Below the pieces are notes generated by a model. The model had not been told where the DNA came from. It did no database searches and saw only the letters and a program-made list of their open reading frames with translations. Source: Chitinophagaceae bacterium (GTDB taxonomy: Bacteria; Bacteroidota; Bacteroidia; Chitinophagales; Chitinophagaceae). Taken from it: a DNA stretch of 64,000 nt. This document shows positions 48,297 to 57,483 of the stretch, piece by piece. The stretch covers positions 372,001 to 436,000 of the forward strand of contig JADJBP010000001.1 in NCBI GenBank assembly GCA_016703625.1, given 5' to 3'. The position numbers were made by a program, and so were the translations under genes. Position 1 is the stretch's first letter; every line of letters starts with the position of its first letter.

Positions 48297-48309
48297 ATGC
48301 GCTATTCTT

Positions 48310-48332
48310 CAAGGTCACAAACTGTGACCTTG
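48310..48332. repeat. Third ORF6N-associated palindrome, just after the gene
   Basis: Arms CAAGGTCACAA and CTGTGACCTTG around a central A; the inner 21 bases align base by base with the other two sites. No T run follows, so terminator function is doubtful. Confidence 0.8.
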
Positions 48333-48388
48333 AATGTTTCTCCACCCCTGCATATTTTATTTCTCTGTTACAAATAATATTTTACTGC

Positions 48389-50494
48389 ATGTCCCGCCCT
48401 ATTGGTATACCCGTTTGGAAAAAAGCGCCATTCACCAGGCTGCTCATTCCATTAATTGCAGGTATCATGCTGCAATGGTATTTCCAAATTTCTATAACAT
48501 TTATTGCATCGGCATTAATTTCTTTCTGTATTGCTTTCTTTTTGTTTTTACTATTGCCCATTGCATTGCGGTTTACATTAAAACCATTGCAGGGTTTTAT
48601 CATTCAACTTGTTTTTATTGCCTTAGGATCTTTACTTACCTGGCAAAAGGATATCCGTCATGATAATAACTGGTACGGCAATCATTACCGGGACAGCAGT
48701 TACCTGGTTGTGCGTATTGATGAACCGCTTACAGAAAAGAACAGGTCATTTAAGGCAGAAGGATATGTAGAATCTATCATCGAAAAGGGAAAAAACATTC
48801 CGGGCAAAGGGAAACTGTTATTGTATTTTTCCAAAGACAGCTTTCAAAATGATCTGCATTACGGCGACAGGATCCTCATTCACAAAAACATTCAGCGTAT
48901 TAAAAATTCGGGTAACCCGGGGGCTTTTGTGTATGAACGCTATGCTGCTTTCCGGGGACTGTTTCACCAGGTATTTTTAAAACAAAATGACCGGGTGGTC
49001 ATTGACCGGGAAAATATAAACCCGTTCAGGCAGTTTATTTTTTCTGCCAGGGAAAAAGTGCTGGCTGTTTTAAGAAATAATATGCTTACCGGAAAGGATG
49101 AACTGGGTATTGCCGAAGCCTTGCTGATCGGCTATACCGAAGACCTGGATAAAGACCTGGTGCAGGCATACAGCAATACAGGTGTGGTACATATCATTGC
49201 CATATCCGGTATGCACCTGGGACTGATTTATGTATTGCTGGTCTGGATATTTACCCGGATACCGTTTGTAAAAAGATCAAAAACACTGCAGCTGGTTTTG
49301 ATATTGGGATGCCTTTGGCTGTTTGCCATTTTAACCGGTGCATCACCATCGGTATTGCGTGCAGCTGTGATGTTCTCTTTTATTGCCATAGGAAAAAATT
49401 TCTTTAAACAGGCTTCTGTTTATAATTCACTGGCTGCATCTGCATTTGTATTGTTGTGTTTTAACCCGTATTATTTATGGGCCGTAGGTTTTCAATTGTC
49501 ATACCTGGCCGTACTGGGTATCGTAATTTTTCAAAAACCCTTTTATCATTGTTTTTATATAAAGAACAAACTGCTGAACAAGGTTTGGGAGTTAATGTGT
49601 GTTTCAACAGCTGCACAGTTGCTTACTTTCCCGGTCTGTACCTATTATTTTCACCAGTTCCCCAATTTATTTTTGTTTACCAATTTGGTGGCGGTACCAC
49701 TCTCTACCATCATTTTATATGCCGCATTGGCTTTGGCTGCATTTTCGTGGATACCGGTTGTGGGTATTTATCTTGGTAAACTCACCGGCTGGTTAACGGG
49801 ATGTATGAATACATTTATACTTTGGGTCAATGATCTTTCATTTGCTGTTTGGGATAAAATACAAGCAACCGTTTTTTCTACCTGCCTGCTGTATGCGGTA
49901 GTTTTTGCATGCAGTGCCTGGCTTATTCAAAAAAATAAAAAATATTTCAGCATTACACTGGCAGCACTGTTTGTTTTTGTGATGCAGGATACATTTCACA
50001 AATGGCAAACCTCCAGGCAGCAAAAACTGATCATCTACCATGTTCCCCAGCGGCAGGCTATTGATATTGTACAGGGTAACCGGTACCAATTTATCGGCGA
50101 CCCCATTTTACCGGAGGACGGATCATTACAAAACTTTCACATAAAACCCGGGAGAATAAAACACCAGTTGCTGAACAGAACAGATTCCCTGGCCGGGGTG
50201 TTTACATCCGGTATGTTTATGCAGGTACAGCATAAAAGAGTACTGCTTATCAACCGCCCGGTCATTTTTGATACGGTTTACCCACCTATTGAAATTGACC
50301 TCGTAGTTGTGTCCGGAAACCCAAAACTTAATATGGCCATGCTTTCAAAGGCTTTTACCTGCAAACAGATCGTTTTTGATGCTTCAAACCCGTTGTGGAA
50401 GATAGAAAAATGGGCAAAAGAGTGCACGGAACTTAAATTACAATTTCATTCAATACCTGCATCGGGGGCCTTCATTTACAATGTTGGCATATAA
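48389..50494 (+). CDS. comEC: ComEC/Rec2-family DNA internalisation protein
   Basis: 701 residues. N-terminal spans and a DUF4131-like soluble domain (VRIDEPLTEKNRSFKAEGYVESI... LYFSKDS) lead into the Competence domain with the marker GVVHIIAISGMHLGLIYVLL and about eight further spans. The C-terminal ~120 residues (IDIVQGNRYQFIGD..., IEIDLVVVSGNPKLNM) are weakly similar to the beta-lactamase-like region of ComEC but lack an obvious HxHxDH metal motif. The protein forms the channel for single-stranded DNA during natural transformation. Intact. Confidence 0.93.
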   Translation: MSRPIGIPVWKKAPFTRLLIPLIAGIMLQWYFQISITFIASALISFCIAFFLFLLLPIALRFTLKPLQGFIIQLVFIALGSLLTWQKDIRHDNNWYGNHYRDSSYLVVRIDEPLTEKNRSFKAEGYVESIIEKGKNIPGKGKLLLYFSKDSFQNDLHYGDRILIHKNIQRIKNSGNPGAFVYERYAAFRGLFHQVFLKQNDRVVIDRENINPFRQFIFSAREKVLAVLRNNMLTGKDELGIAEALLIGYTEDLDKDLVQAYSNTGVVHIIAISGMHLGLIYVLLVWIFTRIPFVKRSKTLQLVLILGCLWLFAILTGASPSVLRAAVMFSFIAIGKNFFKQASVYNSLAASAFVLLCFNPYYLWAVGFQLSYLAVLGIVIFQKPFYHCFYIKNKLLNKVWELMCVSTAAQLLTFPVCTYYFHQFPNLFLFTNLVAVPLSTIILYAALALAAFSWIPVVGIYLGKLTGWLTGCMNTFILWVNDLSFAVWDKIQATVFSTCLLYAVVFACSAWLIQKNKKYFSITLAALFVFVMQDTFHKWQTSRQQKLIIYHVPQRQAIDIVQGNRYQFIGDPILPEDGSLQNFHIKPGRIKHQLLNRTDSLAGVFTSGMFMQVQHKRVLLINRPVIFDTVYPPIEIDLVVVSGNPKLNMAMLSKAFTCKQIVFDASNPLWKIEKWAKECTELKLQFHSIPASGAFIYNVGI

Positions 50495-50585
50495 GTTGCC
50501 TTTTAAAGTGTTGCTAAAATGCGCTATTTGCATAATTTTATTACCCGGAGTAGGTACATTTGTACTTCTATTAAATTTTTTTAAA

Positions 50586-51515
50586 ATGTTTATTTTCCGT
50601 TGGTTGTTTTTTATTTTAATCTCTACAAATGTTTTTGCCGGCCAGCAGGATAAAGAATTATACGGGAGCAGCAATTCATCAGTAAAAAAAACTGCTACTA
50701 CCAGGATGGCCCCCGGTTACTCAGATACAACCGTAATCAGGTTCGATTATAAACAATCTGCCCTTTTTCATGCTTTTACTTTTGAAGCCATTGACAGTAT
50801 TGTATCCATTTTACTGGCAAACAATAAAATAACACTTACCATTGAAGGGTATGCCTATAAAGATGAAGGCAGCGATACCATTTGTTATTACCTGTCGCTG
50901 AACAGGGCTTTGTTTTTACAAACCTATATTTTAGGCAGGGGTGTTGACAGTTCCAGGATCATTTCTTTAATTGCTTATGGTAATACCCGTCAGAAAATTC
51001 ATAAAAAAGACAAAGGTGGCCTTACCATTAACTGCAAAGCAGAAATAGTGTTGAATTATCCCCCTAAACCAATAATCGCAACTGAACAGGATAAGGATGA
51101 AGATGGCATTGTTGACTCAGAGGACAAATGCCCTGACCATTTCGGGCGATTGGAAAATAAAGGATGCCCTGTTGAAAATATGGTCATAGTCCCATTTGCC
51201 ATCCAGGAATCGGCTTTATACCCGATGACCTATAAAGTATTGGATAGTGTAGTGGCTGTATTAAAGGAAAATCCGGGATATACCGTCAGTATCGAAGGCC
51301 ATGCTTACCGGAGCGAAGGTATACAGGCTGTTTGCGACCGGCTTGCAAAATGAAAGGGCCAATATTGTAAAGGATTACCTGGCTTCACGGCTTTTAAGTG
51401 TTTCCAGGATCACCGCTGTAAAAAGTTATGGTAATTTGAAACCGGTCAATGCCGGTAAAACCCCCAGGATGCTTTACAGAATGCAAGAGCCGAAATAATT
51501 TTTTCACGCCAGTAA
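50586..51515 (+). CDS. Double OmpA-like periplasmic protein with thrombospondin type-3 linker (frameshifted)
   Basis: ATG at 50586 gives signal peptide MFIFRWLFFILISTNVFAG; the earlier in-frame opening lies inside comEC. Two OmpA-like peptidoglycan-binding halves (IRFDYKQSALFHAFTFEAIDSIVSILLAN...LTIEGYAY and VPFAIQESALYPMTYKVLDSVVAVLKEN...VSIEGHAYRSEG) flank DKDEDGIVDSEDKCPDHFG, a Ca-binding TSP3 repeat. Two missing bases (A3 near 51348, C near 51462) restore RLANERANIVKDYLASRLL and KTPQDALQNARAEI, giving an end at 51515. Probably links the outer membrane to peptidoglycan. Confidence 0.83.
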
Positions 51516-51603
51516 TACCGGCTGCACACTTCATTATTCCGCCATATTTTTTATTCTTTTAATGTAGTAAACCATCCCGGCAAATTCTTATGGTTAAAAA
51601 CTG

Positions 51604-51611
51604 TAATTTTG
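51604..51611 (+). promoter_or_regulatory. Bacteroidota -7 box of purH
   Basis: TAATTTTG matches TAnnTTTG and lies 60 bases before the purH ATG. Confidence 0.45.
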
Positions 51612-51671
51612 CGGCGAAATTATGCACTCACCGGTTGCGGATACCAGATGCAATCCATTTAATTACACCAG

Positions 51672-53213
51672 ATGCAAAAAAAACTTCGGTCGGCACTCAT
51701 CTCAGTTTTTTATAAAGACGGGCTGGAAAATATTGTTCAACAATTACATCATTTGGGAGTAACCATCTATAGTACAGGTGGCACGCAAAAGTTTATTGAA
51801 GAATTGAATATACCCTGTGTTGCGGTTGAATCATTGACAACCTATCCTTCCATTTTGGGTGGAAGGGTAAAAACATTACATCCATCAGTTTTTGGGGGCA
51901 TACTTGGTAAACGGGATGATGCACAGCATTTGGCTGAAATGAAACAATACAACATCCCGGAAATTGACCTGGTGATTGTTGACCTGTATCCATTTGAGCA
52001 AACTGTAGCAGAACAGATGCTTAAAGCCTCCTCCACCGGAGGAGGTTTGGAGGAGGCCCTGATCATTGAAAAAATAGACATAGGCGGCCCTTCGATGATA
52101 CGGGCTGCAGCAAAGAACCACGCTTCTGTTGTTGTGGTGGCTGCAAAGAAAGATTATGAACTGCTGGAAGTGATATTAAAAACACAGCATGGAGAAACAT
52201 CCCTGGAGCAGCGCAGGATGTTTGCCATTAAGGCCTTTGATGTTTGTACCGGATATGATATGGCGATCTCCAATTACTTTAATCATACAGCATTTATCAA
52301 TCCTTTTGATAAAGAGAGATCGGTACTGCGTTATGGCGAAAACCCGCACCAGGAAGGAATATATTATGGCAACCAGCAGGAGATGTTTGAAAAACTCAAT
52401 GGCAAGGAATTGTCGTACAACAACCTGGTTGATGTAGACGCAGCGGTGCAGATCATTGCCGAAGCCTCACCTGCTGAAATCTGGTTTGCCATAATCAAAC
52501 ATACAAATGTTTGTGGCATTGCTGTAAGAAATACCGTTAAAGAGGCCTGGGATGCAGCACTGGCAGGAGATCCTGAGAGTGCATTTGGCGGCGTTTTGGT
52601 TTGCAATGCAGCCATTGACACAGCAACAGCCAATGCGATCAATGAAATATTCTTTGAAGTTTTGATCGCACCATCTTTTGACGAAGCTGCTTTGGAAATA
52701 TTACGATCCAAAAAGAACCGGATCATTTTACAGCAAAAAACAACAGGCCCATCAACCCACCAGTATAGATCTGTATTGAACGGGATACTTACCCAACAAA
52801 ATGATACCGGTAATTATACCGAATGGAAAGAAGCGGGTGGCAGAGAAACAACTGCCTCAGAAAAGGAAGACCTCATCTTTGCCAATATCGTTTGCAAACA
52901 TTTAAAGAGTAATGCCATTGCACTGGTAAAAAACAAACAGTTGATCGGTAAAGGTTGCGGGCAAACTTCCCGGATCGATTCCCTGCGCCAGTCTGTTGAA
53001 AAATCCAGGCAGTTCAATTTTGATCTAACCGGTGCCGTGCTGGCCAGCGATGCATTTTTTCCATTTGATGATTGTGTAAAAATTGCACATGCCGCCGGCA
53101 TACAGGCGTTTATACAGCCGGGAGGTTCTATACGCGACAAAGATTCGATTGACTATTGCAAGGAAAATAATTTAGCCATGGTCATCACAGGTCTCCGGCA
53201 TTTTAAACATTAA
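51672..53213 (+). CDS. purH: Bifunctional AICAR transformylase / IMP cyclohydrolase
   Basis: 513 residues performing the last two steps of purine synthesis. The N-terminal MGS-type cyclohydrolase domain has GVTIYSTGGTQKFIEE, GGRVKTLHPSVFGGIL and IDIGGPSMIRAAAKNH; the transformylase domain has VLRYGENPHQ, IIKHTNVCGIA, DPESAFGGVLV and ASDAFFPFDDCVKIAHAAGI. Between TVAEQML and IIEKIDIGG, residues ~117-129 (KASSTGGGLEEAL) are encoded by a palindromic repeat inserted in frame, where relatives have a shorter linker. The frame is otherwise intact. Confidence 0.96.
   Translation: MQKKLRSALISVFYKDGLENIVQQLHHLGVTIYSTGGTQKFIEELNIPCVAVESLTTYPSILGGRVKTLHPSVFGGILGKRDDAQHLAEMKQYNIPEIDLVIVDLYPFEQTVAEQMLKASSTGGGLEEALIIEKIDIGGPSMIRAAAKNHASVVVVAAKKDYELLEVILKTQHGETSLEQRRMFAIKAFDVCTGYDMAISNYFNHTAFINPFDKERSVLRYGENPHQEGIYYGNQQEMFEKLNGKELSYNNLVDVDAAVQIIAEASPAEIWFAIIKHTNVCGIAVRNTVKEAWDAALAGDPESAFGGVLVCNAAIDTATANAINEIFFEVLIAPSFDEAALEILRSKKNRIILQQKTTGPSTHQYRSVLNGILTQQNDTGNYTEWKEAGGRETTASEKEDLIFANIVCKHLKSNAIALVKNKQLIGKGCGQTSRIDSLRQSVEKSRQFNFDLTGAVLASDAFFPFDDCVKIAHAAGIQAFIQPGGSIRDKDSIDYCKENNLAMVITGLRHFKH
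52026..52058. repeat. In-frame palindromic repeat inside purH
   Basis: GCCTCCTCC and CCGGAGGAGG, then GGAGGAGGCC, form overlapping inverted repeats; translated as ASSTGGGLEEA. Purine-rich/pyrimidine-rich GGAGG palindromes of this kind are dispersed repeats, unlike the surrounding gene. Confidence 0.75.
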
Positions 53214-53227
53214 TTCAGCCTTTTTCA

Positions 53228-54169
53228 ATGATAAACAGCAATCATTTACCCACAGGAAAAACCGGCGGTTATATTGCATTGGGTATTACCAGTGTAGTAT
53301 GGGGCACCACCTGGGTTGCGAGTAAGATCGCCATATCGGAAATGCCTGCACTGCAAATGGCATCCATCCGCCAGTTTTTTGGAGGCTGTTTTTTTATAAT
53401 ATTCTTTTTGTTTTATAAAAAAGCAGGGTTGCCAACCAAAAAACAATTTGCCTGGCTGTTGATGATGGCCCTGCTCATGTTTGTGTTGGCAAACGGGCTA
53501 AGTACCTGGAGCCTTCATTTTATACCCACAGGGTTAAGTGCATTGATAGGGGCACTGTACCCGTTGAGTGCGGTTGTCATTGAAATGCTTTTTTTTAAGA
53601 ACCGCAATCTCAACCTGCTCACCTTTGTTGGTTTGTTGCTGGGTATAAGCGGTATTGGCATTGTGTTTTACGAAAATTTATTTCATACGCATCCCGACGG
53701 ATATTTCTTTGGTGTTTTACTTTCGGTGATAGCCATGCTGTCCTGGAGCCTGGGTACCATTTTTATTGCAAGAAATAAAGTGAAAATGAACCCGTATTAT
53801 GCTACCGGCTGGCAGATGCTCATCAGTGCTGCCATATTGTTTGTGGTATCAACTCTTTTTCAGCCAACCATTCCCTTACAGGAAATAACCACCAAATCCT
53901 GGCTGGCAATTACCTACCTGGTGCTGGCGGGTTCCATTTTGGCATTTATCGCATTTATATATGCCATGAAAAAACTACCAGTTGCCATTTCTTCCCTGTA
54001 TGCATATATTAACCCGCTGGTGGCCATGGTTACAGCGGCCATTATTTTAAATGAGCCATTAACCTGGTACATTCTGTGGGGGGCCATGGTTACCTTAACC
54101 GGTGTTTTCCTGGTGAATTACAGCCTAAAACGAAACGGGGAAAAGATCATTGCTGAACCTGAGCTATAA
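53228..54169 (+). CDS. EamA-family drug/metabolite transporter
   Basis: 313 residues with ten predicted spans in two EamA repeats: SVVWGTTWVASKIAISEMPALQMASIRQF near the start and AMLSWSLGTIFIARNKVKMNPYYATGWQM in the second half; the family ending LNEPLTWYILWGAMVTLTGVFLVNY is present. An inner-membrane exporter or importer of small metabolites; the substrate is unknown. Its stop overlaps the convergent gene's stop by 23 bases. Confidence 0.9.
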   Translation: MINSNHLPTGKTGGYIALGITSVVWGTTWVASKIAISEMPALQMASIRQFFGGCFFIIFFLFYKKAGLPTKKQFAWLLMMALLMFVLANGLSTWSLHFIPTGLSALIGALYPLSAVVIEMLFFKNRNLNLLTFVGLLLGISGIGIVFYENLFHTHPDGYFFGVLLSVIAMLSWSLGTIFIARNKVKMNPYYATGWQMLISAAILFVVSTLFQPTIPLQEITTKSWLAITYLVLAGSILAFIAFIYAMKKLPVAISSLYAYINPLVAMVTAAIILNEPLTWYILWGAMVTLTGVFLVNYSLKRNGEKIIAEPEL

Positions 54170-55435
54170 ACTTTTCATATATTTCTTTCCATCCTCTGAA
54201 ATCTGGAGCAGTGCCTAAAAATTGATTGTGCCAGATGGTGATCAGTGTTCCGTTTACCTGTTTACAAACAGAAAAATAATGCATCAGTTCTTCAAAGGTC
54301 TGCCCGGGATCCTGCCGCTGTTCATAAAATGAATTGGCATCCATAAAACAAAAAGGGTGAACGCGTAAGACCGTATTTGCTTCTTTCTCCAGGTCGTACC
54401 AATAAAAGGGCGATGCAACAGATGCCCTGAAACCATTGATGCTGCCATATCCCATCGAATGATCGTCGGTTATGCCTGCCTGGATCAATTTCTGGTAACC
54501 TTCGGGTAAATTAAACCGAATGTAATGCTGCCTGCTCATGACCCGGATGCTTCCGTCAGCCTGAACCATTTTGGTGCCATCGATCATATCAAGCAACTGC
54601 GCTTTTTCTTTTTTCAATAAGTGTTTGTCATCACCACTTTGCCAGGATGGATGCAATCCAACAGTAAATTTATTGGCGTGTTTGCGTACCAGTTTCCACA
54701 TGGCATCTTTTTGCGGTAATATATTTTTATCATAAGGACCGTTCTTTTCGGCCAGTAAAAAAAAATAGATGGCCTGCAACCGGTATTTTTCATGCAGGTC
54801 TTTCAGCCAGTCGTAACAATCAAAAGGATCCTTTGCTCCACCGGCCAACACTTTAATTCTTTCAAATGAAGGCGCTTTTAAAAAGCCACCTTGTATGAAT
54901 AAGCAATATCAATATCATAGGTTGGGTGAAAACTGAATACAGGAAGCTGCATATTCAATGCCGGGTATTTTTCCTGTAATACATTCACCAGGTCATGTAT
55001 CCAGTAATTGATCAAGGGGATCTTTAAAAATCCTTCTTTGTATGCCAGTGAATTTTCATGATGGTACCTTCCATACATATCCTTTTCATGCGGCAGGTAT
55101 TCTTCGTAGCGGGTGATCAGATAAAAGGATGCTGCTAAAATATCAAAAGGGAAATCGCCGTTTGCGGTTTTAAAGAAAGCCGGGTAATTGTTTACCGTAA
55201 AACGATCTACCGGCTGGTATTTTATATTTTGTTCAAAAAGCAGGCTATGGTTTTGTATGTGCAGTTCACCGGCTGTGATCGCCAAATCACTGTAGTTGAT
55301 CTTTGGACCTGCATGTGCCCTGAATTTTTCTGAATCAATAGTGAGTTGAAAGGGGAGACCCAGATGTTCTTTAAAAATAAAAGAACAGATGTACAGCAAT
55401 CTTGCAGAGCCTGTATGAGAATAGATCAATACCAT
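54147..55435 (-). CDS. Polysaccharide deacetylase-like protein (DUF7033 type, frameshifted)
   Basis: N-terminal ~180 residues (GPKINYSDLAITAGELHIQNHSLLFEQ; FPFDILAASFYLITRYEEYLPH) match the DUF7033-like domain found before NodB folds in Bacteroidota. FHPTYDIDIAYSY holds the NodB-type metal Asp pair. A one-base slip near 54880 shifts to GGFLKAPSFERIKVL; the rest (IYFFLLAEKNGPYDKN; VGLHPSWQSGDD; QHYIRFNLPEGYQKLIQAGITDDHSMGYG; WHNQFLG) carries the HPS and D-H motifs of family-4 esterases. Probably acts on a surface polysaccharide precursor. Confidence 0.82.
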
Positions 55436-55454
55436 TGTGGCACAAAATAAATAA

Positions 55455-55472
55455 GTCCTGCTACAGCAGGAC
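55455..55472 (-). terminator. Hairpin downstream of lutB
   Basis: GTCCTGCT and AGCAGGAC pair across two bases, 18 bases past the minus-strand lutB stop and followed on that strand by TTATTTATTTT. A weak terminator between lutB and the deacetylase-like gene. Confidence 0.6.
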
Positions 55473-55489
55473 CATTTTATAATTAAAAT

Positions 55490-56866
55490 TTAATGTTTAT
55501 GCCTTTCTTTCGAAAGCTGGTTAAAGGTTTTCTGGCTGAAATCCAGGTCACTCCGGTTTTTGGTCCAGCCTTTGAACATGCCGTTAACCACTTTGTTCTT
55601 AAATTTTCCGCTGCCCAGGTTCATGAAACTTCTTTTTAAACTGGCCAGCCTCCAGGCCTTCCAGGCCATCCTTTCAGTAAATGTCGTTAATCCTTCTTCT
55701 ACCGATTCGTGCCTGTTCTCCAGCAGCAATTCATGTAAATTTATTTTTACGGCACAAACTTCGGTACAGTTTCCGCAAAGCGACGATGCAAAACTTAAGT
55801 GTTTGAATGCTTCCATGCCCTGCAAATGGGGGGTAATAACGCTGCCGATCGGTCCGCTGTAAGTAGCCCCGTAAGCATGTCCTCCAATATTTTTATAAAT
55901 GGGACATGCATTCAGGCAGGCACCACAGCGTATGCAATACAGGCTTTCCCGTTGTTTGGGATTTTTTAAAATGTTGGTACGACCGTTATCCAGTAAGATC
56001 ACAACCATCTCTTCCGGTCCATCAGTTTCGTTCTCCTGCCTTGGCCCGGTAACAATGGTATTGTACACCGTAATTTTTTGCCCGGTGCCAAAAGTTGAAA
56101 GCAGGGGCCAGAATAACCCAAGATCTGTTACGGAAGGGATCATTTTTTCGATACCAACGATCACAATATGTGTTTTGGGAAAGGCACAGCTTAACCTGGC
56201 ATTGCCTTCATTTTCGGTAATGGCAATGCCGCCGATATCGCTGATGATGAAATTGGCACCGGTAACGCCTACCTGTGCCTGTACATATTTTTCACGAAGG
56301 ATATTGCGGGCAACCAGTGTTAATTCGGCCGGGGTTAAATTGATGGGCGTGCCCAGTTTCTTATTGAAAAGTTTGGCCACATCTTCCTTGCTTTTGTGCA
56401 TGGCCGGGGTTACAATATGATAAGGCGCTTCGCCATCCAGTTGCTGGATATATTCACCCAGGTCGGTCTCAATACTTTCAATGCCGTTCTTTTCAAGTGC
56501 ATCATTCAGGTGGATCTCTTCGGTGACCATGCTCTTGCTCTTCACCAGCGACTTACAGTCCTTCTCTTTACAGATTTTTAAGATCTCCTCAATAGCCTGT
56601 TCACTGTTTTCGGCCCAGATCACTTTACCGCCACGTTTGGAAAAGTTGCGTTCAAATTCTTCCAGTTGCTGGTCGAGGGTCTCAATGGCCCGCCATTTTA
56701 CATTCTTGGCCCTTTCCCTGGCCAGGTGTACATCGGCAAACTGTTCTTTGCCTTTGGGAACAACTGCATTGTATTTACCAATATTGAAATTGATCTTGCG
56801 CCTGTGTTCCAGGTCGGCAGCTTTGATGGTGCTTTTGGCTATAAAGATTTCTGATTGTTCTGACAT
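55490..56866 (-). CDS. lutB: Iron-sulfur LUD-domain protein LutB
   Basis: 458 residues. The N-terminal LUD domain (SKSMVTEEIHLNDALEKNGIESIETDLGEYI; PTNLTPAEL-like stretch; VTGANFIISDIGGIAITENEGN) is followed by two 4Fe-4S clusters: CIRCGACLNACPIYKNIGGHAYG and SLCGNCTEVCAVKINLHELL. LutB is the central subunit of the LutABC lactate oxidation complex. No lutA is adjacent; lutC is at 36792. Intact. Confidence 0.93.
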   Translation of the reverse strand: MSEQSEIFIAKSTIKAADLEHRRKINFNIGKYNAVVPKGKEQFADVHLARERAKNVKWRAIETLDQQLEEFERNFSKRGGKVIWAENSEQAIEEILKICKEKDCKSLVKSKSMVTEEIHLNDALEKNGIESIETDLGEYIQQLDGEAPYHIVTPAMHKSKEDVAKLFNKKLGTPINLTPAELTLVARNILREKYVQAQVGVTGANFIISDIGGIAITENEGNARLSCAFPKTHIVIVGIEKMIPSVTDLGLFWPLLSTFGTGQKITVYNTIVTGPRQENETDGPEEMVVILLDNGRTNILKNPKQRESLYCIRCGACLNACPIYKNIGGHAYGATYSGPIGSVITPHLQGMEAFKHLSFASSLCGNCTEVCAVKINLHELLLENRHESVEEGLTTFTERMAWKAWRLASLKRSFMNLGSGKFKNKVVNGMFKGWTKNRSDLDFSQKTFNQLSKERHKH

Positions 56867-56905
56867 GAAATCCCGGGTGGGGTTTTGATTAATTTGAAAA
56901 CAAAG

Positions 56906-57482
56906 TTACCTGACTTTAAGCAATATGCCCGTTTGATAACTGCTGATGTTATAACTGTCTACAAAAGGAGTCTCTGTTGTTCCTTTCCCGCTTCTTTTTT
57001 TATCATCCAGTTTAATACTGAAAAACTCCACGTGCATACGGCCATCAATTATTTTATAGTTATCTACAATGGTATTTCCCTGAACGGTAAAAGCGCCATG
57101 AAGGGAGTTGCCGTGTACATAACTGTCTAAAATGATACCATCTTTTTCATCAATTACCCAATAGCCTTTGGTCTTATCAACGGGCCTCAGTAAGTATGGT
57201 CTCTGGTCTTTATTATCATCACCATAAATGATCTGCCAGTTGTATTGCCCGGTAGTGTCTGCAGGCTGAATGTTAAGCCGCATGGTAAATTCCCAGGGCA
57301 GGTTTTCCGGCCACCATCCATTGCAATGTGCCTTTCCAGTTGCCAATAAAGCATGCCGGAAAAATGCTGTCACAGCTTACAACAGCCCTGGTTGCTGTTC
57401 TGTATTTTGGTTTACCGGGTTGGGCGGTAAGGCTTAGTGAACCGCATAAAACAAACAGGAGTATGTAGCATGTACGATTCAT
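56906..57482 (-). CDS. Exported hypothetical protein (frameshifted)
   Basis: MNRTCYILLFVLCGSLSLTAQPGK is a signal peptide; SCDSIFPACFIGNWKGTLQWMVAGKPA then shifts near 57290-57300 to WEFTMRLNIQPADTTGQYNWQIIYGDDNKDQRPYLL. The restored ~190-residue protein has alternating beta strands ending YNISSYQTGILLKVR, suggesting a small lipocalin- or jelly-roll-like barrel; no family I can name. It starts two bases after the stop codon of kbl and is probably co-transcribed with it. Confidence 0.65.
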
Positions 57483-57483
57483 T

